Shown: positions 1-9,015 of the stretch, piece by piece
How positions within the stretch are numbered: the first letter of the stretch is position 1
Layout: each line of letters opens with the position of its first letter
Origin: an uncultured Pelagibacteraceae bacterium
GTDB lineage: Bacteria; Pseudomonadota; Alphaproteobacteria; Pelagibacterales; Pelagibacteraceae
Length of the DNA: 64,000 nt
Direction: 5' to 3'
NCBI GenBank assembly: GCA_902599335.1
Contig: CACKFA010000001.1
Span: 62,001-126,000, forward strand
The notes under the pieces: model-generated
Told to the model about the DNA's origin: nothing
What the model saw: the letters and a program-made list of their open reading frames with translations, nothing else
The model's database searches: none
Program-made: the position numbers and the translations under genes

Positions 1-1
1 T

Positions 2-106
2 ATTTTCAGATATTCTTTTTTTTTAGCAATAACCATTGGGATTATCATTGCATCTGGAGGTATAGGAAAAAAAGAACTTTCTATAAAAGATACAAGCCCT
101 AAATAA
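2..106 (+). CDS. C-terminal fragment of a CDS truncated by the window start (…IFRYSFFLAITIGIIIASGGIGKKELSIKDTSPK*); hydrophobic, product not identifiable
   Basis: Open frame from base 2 to TAA at 104-106 with a membrane-like segment. Confidence 0.4.
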   Translation: MFRYSFFLAITIGIIIASGGIGKKELSIKDTSPK

Positions 107-227
107 AAATTTGAACTTTTATGTGCGGCTAATTCTAAACATTTTTTGTAAAGTGTTTGAAACATTTTTTGGTTTTAATATAAATTTAGTTCTTATACTA
201 TTTAAATATAATTTAATTGAATACCTA

Positions 228-312
228 GGGCGAATGGCGGAACTGGTAGACGCGCACGACTCAAAATCGTGTTTCGTAAGAAGTGAGAGTTCGATTCTCT
301 CTTCGCCCACCA
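228..312 (+). tRNA. tRNA-Leu(CAA)
   Basis: Acceptor GGGCGAA/TTCGCCC, anticodon stem-loop CACGA-CTCAAAA-TCGTG, long variable arm, T-arm GAGAG-TTCGATT-CTCTC, encoded CCA. Confidence 0.95.
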
Positions 313-319
313 AGTAACT

Positions 320-2050
320 ATGAATTTAAATAATTTAAATAATTTGATCGAATTATTTGTCAATCAAGCAAATAAACAAAATAAAAAAGATATTTTTTTA
401 GAATGGCTAAACCCAAGCAATAAAAAAACATATACATGGGAACAAACTGAAAAGAATATTTTAAAATTATCAAAAGTTATTAAAGAAAATATAAATGAAG
501 GTGATAGATGTCTATTAGTTTCGGAGAATAGACCAGAGTGGTTTGTTTCTGATTTAGCTATTATGGTAGCTGGTGGAATTACAGTTCCAGCATACACAAC
601 TTATACAGAAGATGATTACAAGTACTTGATAGAAGATTGTGAGCCTAGCTTAGTTGTTGTTTCAAATAATGAAATGTTAAAAAAACTAAATAATTCAATT
701 AACGAAAAAGACTTTATCAAAAAAGTTATTACTTTGGATGAAAAAACCAAGGTAACAAATAGTTTAAATATAATTAACAAAGAAAAATATTTAGATTTTA
801 ATTTAATTATAAATAATAATTTATTAACAGAAGATAAAATTGAAAATAACAAATTAAAAAGAAATTCTCCAGCATGTATTATTTATACTTCTGGAACTGG
901 AGGTAATCCAAAAGGAGTAATTTTAAGTCATGGTGGAATTTTAAATAATCTCGTAGGAGCATGTGAAATTATGAAACCATTGTTTAATTCAAGACCAGTA
1001 TTTTTAACTTGGCTTCCTCTTTCACACTCTTATGAGCATTGTGTTCAATTTGCACAGATAGCTGTAGGAGCAAAAGTATTCTATGCAGAAAAAATAGAAA
1101 AACTTTTAGAAAATATATCTGAGGCAAAACCCACAATTATGACAGCAGTTCCAAGGTTCTACCAAAACCTTTACAACAAAATAAACATGAATTTAAAAAA
1201 GCAGACAGGTTTTAAAGCAAAATTGATTGAAGCAACCCTTCGTTTGGGAAGAAAAAAATTATTAAATCAAAAAATGACATTTTCTGAAAAATTACTCAAT
1301 TTTATAGTTGATAAATTAGTAAGAAAAAAAATAAAAAAACAGTTCGGTGGAAACTTGAAAGCTTTCGTTTCAGGTGGTGGGGCACTAGACAAAGAAATAG
1401 GAGAATTTTTGAATTCTGTAGGGCTACCTACTCTTCAGGGTTATGGTTTAACAGAAACATCACCGGTGGTAAGTTGTAATCCAATACATAAAATTAAAGT
1501 GGAAACTGTAGGACCTCCATTTCAAGGTAATGAAGTCAAAATTGCTGAGGATGGAGAAATTTTAGTTAAAGGTGAAAATGTAATGTTGGGATATTGGAAC
1601 AAAAAAGAAGAAACTGAGAAAGTAATTATAAATGGATGGTTACATACAGGTGATATTGGAGAGATAGATCCAAATGATGGTTATTTAAAAATTACTGATA
1701 GAAAAAAAGATATCATAGTAAGTGCTGGTGGAGATAACATTTCACCTGCTAAAATTGAAAATATGATTACGAATGAACCAGAGATAGATCAATGTATGGT
1801 TTATGGTGATAAAAAAAATTACTTAGTTGCTTTAATTGTTCCTAATAAAGATTTTTTAAATGAAAAAGAAAAAATAAATAAAGTAATTGAAAAAATAAAT
1901 AAAAAACTAACTTTATTAGAAAAGATAAAAAAAATTCAATTAATAGATGAAAATTTTTCTATTGAAAATGGTTTAATGACGCCAACAATGAAAGTAAAAA
2001 GAAAAAAAGTTACAGAAAAATATAAAAATCAGCTAGAAAATCTTTATTAA
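320..2050 (+). CDS. AMP-binding long-chain acyl-CoA synthetase family protein
   Basis: Motifs IIYTSGTGGNPKGVILSH, GYGLTETSP, GWLHTGDIGEID, DRKKDIIVSAGGDNISP. Confidence 0.92.
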   Translation: MNLNNLNNLIELFVNQANKQNKKDIFLEWLNPSNKKTYTWEQTEKNILKLSKVIKENINEGDRCLLVSENRPEWFVSDLAIMVAGGITVPAYTTYTEDDYKYLIEDCEPSLVVVSNNEMLKKLNNSINEKDFIKKVITLDEKTKVTNSLNIINKEKYLDFNLIINNNLLTEDKIENNKLKRNSPACIIYTSGTGGNPKGVILSHGGILNNLVGACEIMKPLFNSRPVFLTWLPLSHSYEHCVQFAQIAVGAKVFYAEKIEKLLENISEAKPTIMTAVPRFYQNLYNKINMNLKKQTGFKAKLIEATLRLGRKKLLNQKMTFSEKLLNFIVDKLVRKKIKKQFGGNLKAFVSGGGALDKEIGEFLNSVGLPTLQGYGLTETSPVVSCNPIHKIKVETVGPPFQGNEVKIAEDGEILVKGENVMLGYWNKKEETEKVIINGWLHTGDIGEIDPNDGYLKITDRKKDIIVSAGGDNISPAKIENMITNEPEIDQCMVYGDKKNYLVALIVPNKDFLNEKEKINKVIEKINKKLTLLEKIKKIQLIDENFSIENGLMTPTMKVKRKKVTEKYKNQLENLY

Positions 2051-2169
2051 AATATTTAATTTAAGTTGTTTATTAACCGCATAAACATTAACTAAATTAA
2101 TAAAAAAAAGTTTTATAAAAATAAAAAGTTAAAAAAAATTTTTATAAAATTTAACTTCTAATTAAAGAA

Positions 2170-2198
2170 TTGACATAACTTATAGAAAAAAATAAAAA
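2170..2198 (+). promoter_or_regulatory. Candidate sigma70-type promoter (TTGACA - 17 bp - TAAAAA)
   Basis: Perfect -35 TTGACA at 2170-2175, TAAAAA at 2193-2198, upstream of the 30-aa basic ORF. Confidence 0.5.
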
Positions 2199-2201
2199 TA
2201 T

Positions 2202-2232
2202 GTTAACAACGAATCAATTTGATTCGTTTAAC
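2202..2232. repeat. Inverted repeat GTTAac-AACGAATCAA-t-TTGATTCGTT-TAAC
   Basis: Perfect 10-bp arms around a 1-nt centre (2208-2228), with outer GTTA/TAAC. Confidence 0.8.
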
Positions 2233-2250
2233 TAAAAAAGGGAGCTAAAG

Positions 2251-2343
2251 ATGCCTAAGAAAAGAAAAAAAGCGGCAAAGAAAACTAAGAAAAAAGCTAA
2301 GAAAAAAGCTAAGAAAAAAGCAAAAAAAAGAAGAAGAAAATAG
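2251..2343 (+). CDS. 30-aa hyperbasic Lys/Ala/Arg peptide (MPKKRKKAAKKTKKKAKKKAKKKAKKRRRK)
   Basis: ATG preceded by AGGGAGC RBS-like sequence; candidate promoter upstream and hairpin terminator downstream; below the ORF-track length cut-off. Confidence 0.7.
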   Translation: MPKKRKKAAKKTKKKAKKKAKKKAKKRRRK

Positions 2344-2361
2344 TAACTTAGTATTCTTTAC

Positions 2362-2406
2362 AAAAAACGCTTCTCATTACAGTAGTGTGTGAGAGGCGTT
2401 TTTTTT
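2362..2406. terminator. Rho-independent terminator, probably bidirectional
   Basis: AAAAAACGCTTCTCA…TGAGAGGCGTTTTTT stem with A-run and T-run, between convergent genes. Confidence 0.88.
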
Positions 2407-3292
2407 ACTCGTCAATTGGTTCGTCGTTATCAGAAATTGGCTCGTCTACAGGTAGTTCACTAGTTGGCGTTTTTGCAACTGTTACTGGTTGAGGCTGCCC
2501 ACCTAAATTTCTTTTTAGTGCTTTATCCAATTTTTTTTGAGTATCTTCTAACGATACATTCAAAACAATCTGAAATTCAGACAAAATTCTTTCATAAGCT
2601 TTTTCAAATAATTGTCTTTCACTATAAGACTGATCAACCATAAGGTCATCACCCTTGTTTAAATCTCTGACAACCTCAGCTAATTCATATATTTTTCCAG
2701 AAGATATTTTTGCTTCATATTCTTGCGCTCTTCGACTCCACATTGATCTTTTAATTTTTGGTTTACTTTTTAAAATTGAAATACACTTGTTCACTTGATT
2801 AATGGTTGCTAACGGCCGTAAGTGAGACTGCTTGTTTACAGGGACCATTCCGTTCGCCTTGTCTTTTTCAAATTTAATAACATAAGTTTCAACATCAATT
2901 CCACCAATATTGATCTTTTTAAATTCAGTAATTTGCCCTACCCCATGCTTTGGATAAACAACATGATCTTTAATTTTGTATTCTCTTTTTTCGGTTTCTT
3001 GTTTTTTAACTTTTTTTATTTCAGGTTTAACTTCATTTGTTTTTGAAATCCTTAAATTATCTACTTTAGGTTCAGCTGTGGTTTCTGTAATTTTAACAGC
3101 TTTTTTTGTTTTAGTTAATTTAGGTGTAACTTTTTTAGCAACTTTTTTGATTTTTTTTGAAATTATTTTTTTAGCTTTTTTAGCTTTTTTAGCTTTTACA
3201 ACTTTCTTTTTAGAAACTTTTTTTTTCACTTTTTTGTCTGTTTTGCCTTTAAAGATTTTCTTTAAAATATTTTTCGTACTTATTTTGCTCAT
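2405..3292 (-). CDS. CarD/CdnL-family transcription regulator with Lys/Ala-rich N-terminal tail
   Basis: CarD core [27 protein letters not shown]…[19 protein letters not shown]-terminus [23 protein letters not shown]. Track start is 3334; the internal Met at 3292 (MSKISTKN) is more likely. Confidence 0.88.
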   Translation of the reverse strand: MSKISTKNILKKIFKGKTDKKVKKKVSKKKVVKAKKAKKAKKIISKKIKKVAKKVTPKLTKTKKAVKITETTAEPKVDNLRISKTNEVKPEIKKVKKQETEKREYKIKDHVVYPKHGVGQITEFKKINIGGIDVETYVIKFEKDKANGMVPVNKQSHLRPLATINQVNKCISILKSKPKIKRSMWSRRAQEYEAKISSGKIYELAEVVRDLNKGDDLMVDQSYSERQLFEKAYERILSEFQIVLNVSLEDTQKKLDKALKRNLGGQPQPVTVAKTPTSELPVDEPISDNDEPIDE

Positions 3293-3575
3293 TTTTAAAT
3301 TTCTCGTGATCCGATGGTGGATCTTTTTTTTCACTTATGTTAGGCCAGATTTCAGAATATTTTTTATTGATCTCTAACCATTTTTCACTTCCAGGTTCGG
3401 TGTCTGCTTTTATGGCATCGACAGGACATTCTGGCTCGCAAACGCCACAATCTATACACTCATCGGGTTTAATTACAAGCATATTTTTACCTTCGTAAAA
3501 GCAATCAACTGGGCAGACATCAACACAGTCTGTTAGCTTGCACTTAATACAATTGTCGTTAACGATATATGTCAT
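3249..3575 (-). CDS. fdxA: 7Fe/8Fe-type ferredoxin (FdxA-like)
   Basis: [21 protein letters not shown] and [16 protein letters not shown] cluster motifs. Confidence 0.93.
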   Translation of the reverse strand: MTYIVNDNCIKCKLTDCVDVCPVDCFYEGKNMLVIKPDECIDCGVCEPECPVDAIKADTEPGSEKWLEINKKYSEIWPNISEKKDPPSDHEKFKNEQNKYEKYFKENL

Positions 3576-3982
3576 TCTAAATTTTGTTTAATTTTTTCTT
3601 TAATATCGCCCATTGTTTTATTGTCAATGTAAAGTAAACCCGCAAGTCGTCTCATTAAATTAGTTTCATATATATCAGCATCTTTGTTTGAATAGATTAT
3701 GGACCACAAAGCCTCAATAATTTTAATTTTATCTTTCTCGGGTAATCCCTTTACTTCTCGAGTAAAGTCTAAAATTTGATTTGAGTTTTCTTCAATTTTT
3801 TTTGCTTCTTCAATTGTTTTAGAAACATTTTCACTTTCTATACCTAGCTCATTAAGTGTTCTTTTAATAATTTCTTCCTCTTTATCTGTATAGTTCTCAT
3901 CTATTTTTGCAGCATGAATTAATAAAGCACAAACTTTTGTGAGAAAATTATTATTTTTTGTTTCTTCTTTTTTAAAAAACAT
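3572..3982 (-). CDS. TerB-like family protein
   Basis: Helical all-acidic TerB-type pattern ([24 protein letters not shown]…); 4-bp overlap with the ferredoxin start. Confidence 0.6.
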   Translation of the reverse strand: MFFKKEETKNNNFLTKVCALLIHAAKIDENYTDKEEEIIKRTLNELGIESENVSKTIEEAKKIEENSNQILDFTREVKGLPEKDKIKIIEALWSIIYSNKDADIYETNLMRRLAGLLYIDNKTMGDIKEKIKQNLE

Positions 3983-3983
3983 T

Positions 3984-6464
3984 TTAATTTAAATTTAAAT
4001 TCTTTAATATTTTAAATGGATTTTCGTTTGAGATCTTCTTTGTTGTAATTTTTTTAAATTTCTTATTAGGACTATATTTAAAAAATGTTTCATTTTCTTT
4101 TTCAAATATTTTATAATTCATTTTTTGAAGTAATTTTTTGAAATTATCTTTACTACATCCTAAAAGATTTAACATTTCTGGAACTAATTTTATTTCAGAA
4201 TTTTCCTTTGAACTAGAATTTATTATTAATACAAATAATCTTTCCAAAATATCAATTCTTACAAAAAAATTATCAAACCTTTCAAATCCACACAAAAGCA
4301 TAAAGTTTTTATTTTTTATTTCTTTATCGTCTAAAAAATTCAAACCAAAGGTGGGTGGTTTTAAATTATGAAATTTTTGATAAAAATTTTTCCACAATAA
4401 TGTTCGCAAAGATACTGCTTCTGGTTTGATTAATTGATAAAGGAAAACATGATATCTCCCAAACTTTACTCCTAAGTCTCTAAGAATTTTTCTTTCATCT
4501 TGTTCTAAGTTTTTTAGGTATTCAGAAACTTGATCTCGCTTTAATACTCCATTATTTTCATAGAGTTGGTATGCTAGTGCTTTAATTGACGAATTATTTT
4601 CTTTTATATTTTTTAAATCAATTAAACTTTTAAGAACGTTATTTATTTTTGAATGTATCCATTTATTAACATAATCATTTAATTTCTGTTTAGTGTTTTG
4701 TTCAATGATATCATCAACGATTAAATCAAAATTAGGATTTAAATAATCATTACCCGTTGTTAATTTGGCAATTGGGAAATCATTCCAGTAAATTTTAAAA
4801 TCTTCATTTAAATTAATTAATCCCGTATCAATTATTGATTGAACACGTTTTTCTAATTCCGGACCAATAGTTTGTCTTGCAGCTTTTTTTAAAGATTTAA
4901 TATCAGTTTCCAAAGCACCTTTTTTTAAATCTAGTTCTAATTTTAGCCCTTTTATCTTTCCGATGAATTGATCGTCAATTTTAACATCATTGTTTTGTAA
5001 AATTTCAGTTTTAAATTCCATATCTTGTTTTAAACCTCTAGCGAGCACGCTTGCTCTTTTGTCAATAAAAGTTTTAGTAAGTTCTTCATGTAATCTGTCT
5101 GAAAGTCTATCTTCTAAGTGTTTAGTTTTTTCAATCCAATAACTTTGATTTTCTACCCAATTATTTTTATTCGAAACATATGACCAAGTTCTGACATTTG
5201 CAATTCTATTTGATAAAGAATCTACATTTCCATCTAATTTATCTAGTTTCATAAGCTGTAATCTCATATAATCTTCAGAAATTAGTCCTTTTTTGCTAGT
5301 TAAAAATTTAAATACATTTCCTATAACTTCAAAATGATTTCCATAAGTTTTTTTTACAAAATCAGGTATTTGGCAACATTCCCACAAGAGCATTAAAGTT
5401 TTCCTATCAAATTCTTTATTTAAAATTTTTTGATCTTTTAAAAAATATTTAAGTGCTTTTTCATCCTCACATTCATTAATTTTTCTTAGCCATTCCACCT
5501 GAGGTTTTTCCTCTAAACTTTTAATTAAACTAATTGGGTTATTGAAATTAAGATTTGAATTTCTCCAAAACAAAGTTCTAATTTCTTCAAATTTATGATT
5601 TTCTAATAATTCTACCTCTTCTGGAGATATTTCTTTACAATCACCAGTAATACCAAAACTTCCATCGTTAAGGTATCGACCAGCTCTACCGGCTATTTGA
5701 CCTATTTCAGATAAATTTAATCTTCTTAATTTTTTTCCATCAAATTTCTTAACATTTGAAAAATAAACAAAATCTAAATCCATGTTTATTCCCATCCCAA
5801 TTGCATCTGTTGCAACTAGAAAATCAACATCTCCAGATTGATATAATTCAACTTGAGCATTTCTTGTTTTTGGACTTAGTGATCCCATTACAATAGCGGC
5901 ACCACCCTTTTGTCTTCTTATTAACTCAGCAATGGCGTAAACCTCCTCTGCTGAAAACGCAATGATTGCTGTTTTTCTGTCAATTCTTGATACTTTTTTA
6001 TGACCAGCGTAGGTAAGTTTAGATAGTCTTTCTCTATTTATAAATTCAATATCTCCATCTAATTTTGAAATAATATTTTTAATGGTACTTGAGCCCATTA
6101 GCATTGTAAGTTTTTCCCCCCTCATATTTAAAAGTCTATCAGTAAAAATATGACCTCTTTCATGATCAGAGCACATTTGAATCTCGTCTACGCCAACAAA
6201 CTCAAGATGTTTGTCAATTGGCATAGACTCCACTGTGCATAAAAAATATTTTGCATTAGATGGGATTATTTTTTCTTCTCCAGTTATAAGTGCAACTTTA
6301 TCTAAACTTATTTTCTTGATTACTTTGTCATATACTTCTCTTGCAAGTAATCTAAGTGGAAATCCAATCATGCCACTCTCAAAAGAAAGCATGGTTTCGA
6401 TAGCAAGATAGGTTTTGCCTGTATTTGTAGGACCGAGAACAGCTGTAATCTTATTTTTAGTCAT
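3984..6464 (-). CDS. SUV3-like DExH ATP-dependent RNA helicase
   Basis: AVLGPTNTGKTYLAIE, VDEIQM, VATDAIGMGINMDLDFVYFSN, QIAGRAGR motifs. Confidence 0.9.
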   Translation of the reverse strand: MTKNKITAVLGPTNTGKTYLAIETMLSFESGMIGFPLRLLAREVYDKVIKKISLDKVALITGEEKIIPSNAKYFLCTVESMPIDKHLEFVGVDEIQMCSDHERGHIFTDRLLNMRGEKLTMLMGSSTIKNIISKLDGDIEFINRERLSKLTYAGHKKVSRIDRKTAIIAFSAEEVYAIAELIRRQKGGAAIVMGSLSPKTRNAQVELYQSGDVDFLVATDAIGMGINMDLDFVYFSNVKKFDGKKLRRLNLSEIGQIAGRAGRYLNDGSFGITGDCKEISPEEVELLENHKFEEIRTLFWRNSNLNFNNPISLIKSLEEKPQVEWLRKINECEDEKALKYFLKDQKILNKEFDRKTLMLLWECCQIPDFVKKTYGNHFEVIGNVFKFLTSKKGLISEDYMRLQLMKLDKLDGNVDSLSNRIANVRTWSYVSNKNNWVENQSYWIEKTKHLEDRLSDRLHEELTKTFIDKRASVLARGLKQDMEFKTEILQNNDVKIDDQFIGKIKGLKLELDLKKGALETDIKSLKKAARQTIGPELEKRVQSIIDTGLINLNEDFKIYWNDFPIAKLTTGNDYLNPNFDLIVDDIIEQNTKQKLNDYVNKWIHSKINNVLKSLIDLKNIKENNSSIKALAYQLYENNGVLKRDQVSEYLKNLEQDERKILRDLGVKFGRYHVFLYQLIKPEAVSLRTLLWKNFYQKFHNLKPPTFGLNFLDDKEIKNKNFMLLCGFERFDNFFVRIDILERLFVLIINSSSKENSEIKLVPEMLNLLGCSKDNFKKLLQKMNYKIFEKENETFFKYSPNKKFKKITTKKISNENPFKILKNLNLN

Positions 6465-6632
6465 TTCTATTTTTTGTGCTTCTTTTTTTTTACCTACCAG
6501 ATATTGTTACTGCTAAAGAACAAAAATAGACTAAAACATGACCGAATCGGAGGGTAAAAAGTTCTCATTTTCTTTTAAATGTTAGTGAGATTATCATAAA
6601 TAAGTTTAATCCTATAATAATAAAATAATTTA

Positions 6633-7859
6633 ATGTTAAAAAAATTAGTTAAAAATTTAAAGCCATCTTCTACTCTTTTAATTAACGAAACTTCCAAAAA
6701 ATTAGAAGATCAAGGTAAGAAAATTTTTAAATTTGGTTTTGGACAATCCCCATTTAAAGTACCTGAAGATATAGTCGAAGAATTAAAAAATAATGCTTAT
6801 CAAAATAAATACCTACCTATGCAAGGTCTTCAGGAATTAAGAGAATCTGTAGCAAAATATTCATCTAAAAAGAAAAATTATAACTATAAAGCGAGCAATG
6901 TAATTATTGGACCAGGAACTAAAGAATTAATGTTTTTATTGCATGTAATTTTTGATGGTGAAATTATATTGCCAGCACCCAGTTGGGTTTCATATGCACC
7001 ACAAGCTATTTTAGGGAGAAATAAAATTCAAATTCTCCAAACAGAAAGGGAAAACAACTGGTTTCCTACTGGAGCACAAATTGAGAAAATTATATCAAAA
7101 GATAAAGATAAAAATTATTTATTATTTTTAAATTCACCGAACAATCCTTCCGGACAGGTTTGTAACAAATTAGAAGAAATTTCAAAAATTGCCAAAAAGT
7201 ATAATCTTATAATTTTATCAGATGAAATATATTCAGAATTAACATTTTCAAAAAATTTTAAATCTATCTCAAGTTATTGTCCTGAAACAACTATTATTAG
7301 TACTGGACTTAGTAAATGGTGTGGTGCAGGGGGATGGAGACTTGGTTATTTTATAATTCCAGATGAATTGAACGATCTAAAAAATATGATCAATGTATTA
7401 GCTAGTGAAACTTTTTCTGCTGTGAGTGCACCTATTCAGTATGCAGCAATTAAAGCTTATGAAAACGATCATTCAAATTATATCTCAAAATCAATAAATA
7501 TTTTAAGTGCAATTGGTAAATATGTTTTTTTAAATTTAAAATCAAATAAGGTATTAATTAATGAGCCTCAAGGAGGGTTTTATTTGATGCCAGAATTTTT
7601 AAATAACAAATTTAAAACTTCATCAGAAATGTGTGAAGATATATTAAATAATACTGGAGTTGCTTTATTACCAGGTTCTGATTTTGGGTTTAATCCAGAT
7701 AAAATGTTAGCAAGGTTAAGTTTTACAGATTTTGATGGACAAGAGTTTATGAAAAATATTGATGAAACAAAAAAAATTGATGAAAAATTAATTAATAAGT
7801 TTGCGCCAAAAGTAGTAGAAGGTGTTAATAAACTAAAGAATTGGTCAGAATCCTTATAA
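6633..7859 (+). CDS. Class I/II PLP-dependent aminotransferase
   Basis: NSPNNPSGQV, SDEIYSELTF, STGLSKWCGAGGWRLGY. Confidence 0.92.
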   Translation: MLKKLVKNLKPSSTLLINETSKKLEDQGKKIFKFGFGQSPFKVPEDIVEELKNNAYQNKYLPMQGLQELRESVAKYSSKKKNYNYKASNVIIGPGTKELMFLLHVIFDGEIILPAPSWVSYAPQAILGRNKIQILQTERENNWFPTGAQIEKIISKDKDKNYLLFLNSPNNPSGQVCNKLEEISKIAKKYNLIILSDEIYSELTFSKNFKSISSYCPETTIISTGLSKWCGAGGWRLGYFIIPDELNDLKNMINVLASETFSAVSAPIQYAAIKAYENDHSNYISKSINILSAIGKYVFLNLKSNKVLINEPQGGFYLMPEFLNNKFKTSSEMCEDILNNTGVALLPGSDFGFNPDKMLARLSFTDFDGQEFMKNIDETKKIDEKLINKFAPKVVEGVNKLKNWSESL

Positions 7860-7888
7860 AATCACCCTATACACCTACGATTATTTTT

Positions 7889-7897
7889 TGTTAAAAT
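7889..7897 (+). promoter_or_regulatory. Candidate extended -10 (TGTTAAAAT) upstream of the TAXI receptor gene
   Basis: TG-n-TAAAAT about 40 bp upstream of the ATG. Confidence 0.35.
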
Positions 7898-7939
7898 AAA
7901 ATTATAAAAATAACGACATATAATATAGAGGGGTAAATA

Positions 7940-8944
7940 ATGAAAAAAATAATCACATCTCTATCAAGTGCTTTACTGATTTTATTTGCATCATTGTCTT
8001 TGACAACTGTTGCTAAATCAGCTGAGTTCTTTACGATAGGAACAGGCGGACCTACAGGAGTATATTTCCAAACAGGGAACGCTATATGTAAAATGCTTCA
8101 TAAATCAGCAATTAGTGCTGAACATGGAAGAAAAAAAGGTACAGCTAAAGCTTATAGATGTACTGCTCCATCCACTGGTGGATCTAACTACAATATTGGT
8201 CAGATAGCAGCTGGAGAATTCCAATTTGGTGTAGCACAATCAGACTGGCAGTATCACGCTGTTAATGGATCTAGTAAATGGGAAGGAAAACAATTTAGTA
8301 ATCTAAGAGCAGTGTTCTCAGTTCACAATGAGCCTTTTCAAATTTGGGCTAGAAAAAAAGCAAAAATTAAAGATTTTGCTGGATTAAAAGGAAAAGTAGT
8401 TAATATCGGTAATCCTGGTTCAGGTCAAAGAGGAACTATGGAAGAACTGATGAAAGCAATGGGTGTTGATAACAGTTTCTTTAAATCAACAACTGAACTT
8501 ACATCTTCTGAACAAGTTAAAGCGCTATGCGACGGAAAAATAGATGCATTTGGTTATTCTGTTGGATTTCCAAATGGTGCTATGGAACAAGCAGCAACTT
8601 GTGCAGCTAAAGCATCTCCAATTAATTTAACAGGTTCTGAGGTTCAAGGTTTAATTGATGGTGCAGATTATTATGCACAGGCAGTAATCCCTAAAGGAAC
8701 TTACACAGGTCAGAAAAAAGATGCTACAACTTTTGGTGTAAAAGCTACTGTTGTTACTTCTGCGGATGTTTCTGAAGAGCTTGTTTATTTAGTTACAAAA
8801 GCTGTGATGGAAAATTTTGATGATTTCAAAAAACAACATCCAGCATTTGGATTCTTGGAAAAGAAAAACATGATTAAAGATGGTTTATCTGCTCCATTAC
8901 ATCCTGGTGCAATAAAATACTATAAAGAAGCTGGGTTAATGTAA
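7940..8944 (+). CDS. TAXI-family TRAP transporter solute-binding protein
   Basis: Signal peptide then FFTIGTGGPTGVYFQTGNAIC, GNPGSGQRGTMEELM; strong AGAGGGG RBS. Confidence 0.92.
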   Translation: MKKIITSLSSALLILFASLSLTTVAKSAEFFTIGTGGPTGVYFQTGNAICKMLHKSAISAEHGRKKGTAKAYRCTAPSTGGSNYNIGQIAAGEFQFGVAQSDWQYHAVNGSSKWEGKQFSNLRAVFSVHNEPFQIWARKKAKIKDFAGLKGKVVNIGNPGSGQRGTMEELMKAMGVDNSFFKSTTELTSSEQVKALCDGKIDAFGYSVGFPNGAMEQAATCAAKASPINLTGSEVQGLIDGADYYAQAVIPKGTYTGQKKDATTFGVKATVVTSADVSEELVYLVTKAVMENFDDFKKQHPAFGFLEKKNMIKDGLSAPLHPGAIKYYKEAGLM

Positions 8945-8961
8945 TCCAATTTTTATTAATT

Positions 8962-8998
8962 AAAAAGGCCTGGTAATTTTTACCGGGCCTTTTTTTTA
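8962..8998 (+). terminator. Rho-independent terminator or attenuator between receptor and permease genes
   Basis: AAAAAGGCCTGGTAA-tttt-TACCGGGCCTTTTTTT. Confidence 0.88.
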
Positions 8999-9015
8999 TG
9001 GTATGAATAATTTTA

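Noticed and set aside
119-313. ORFs on both strands across the tRNA-Leu gene
   Set aside because: They are read through the tRNA and have no independent coding support.
2976-3377. 133-aa Phe/Leu-rich ORF antisense to CarD/ferredoxin
   Set aside because: It is the complement of the poly-Lys tail (AAA to TTT), giving a false membrane-like protein.
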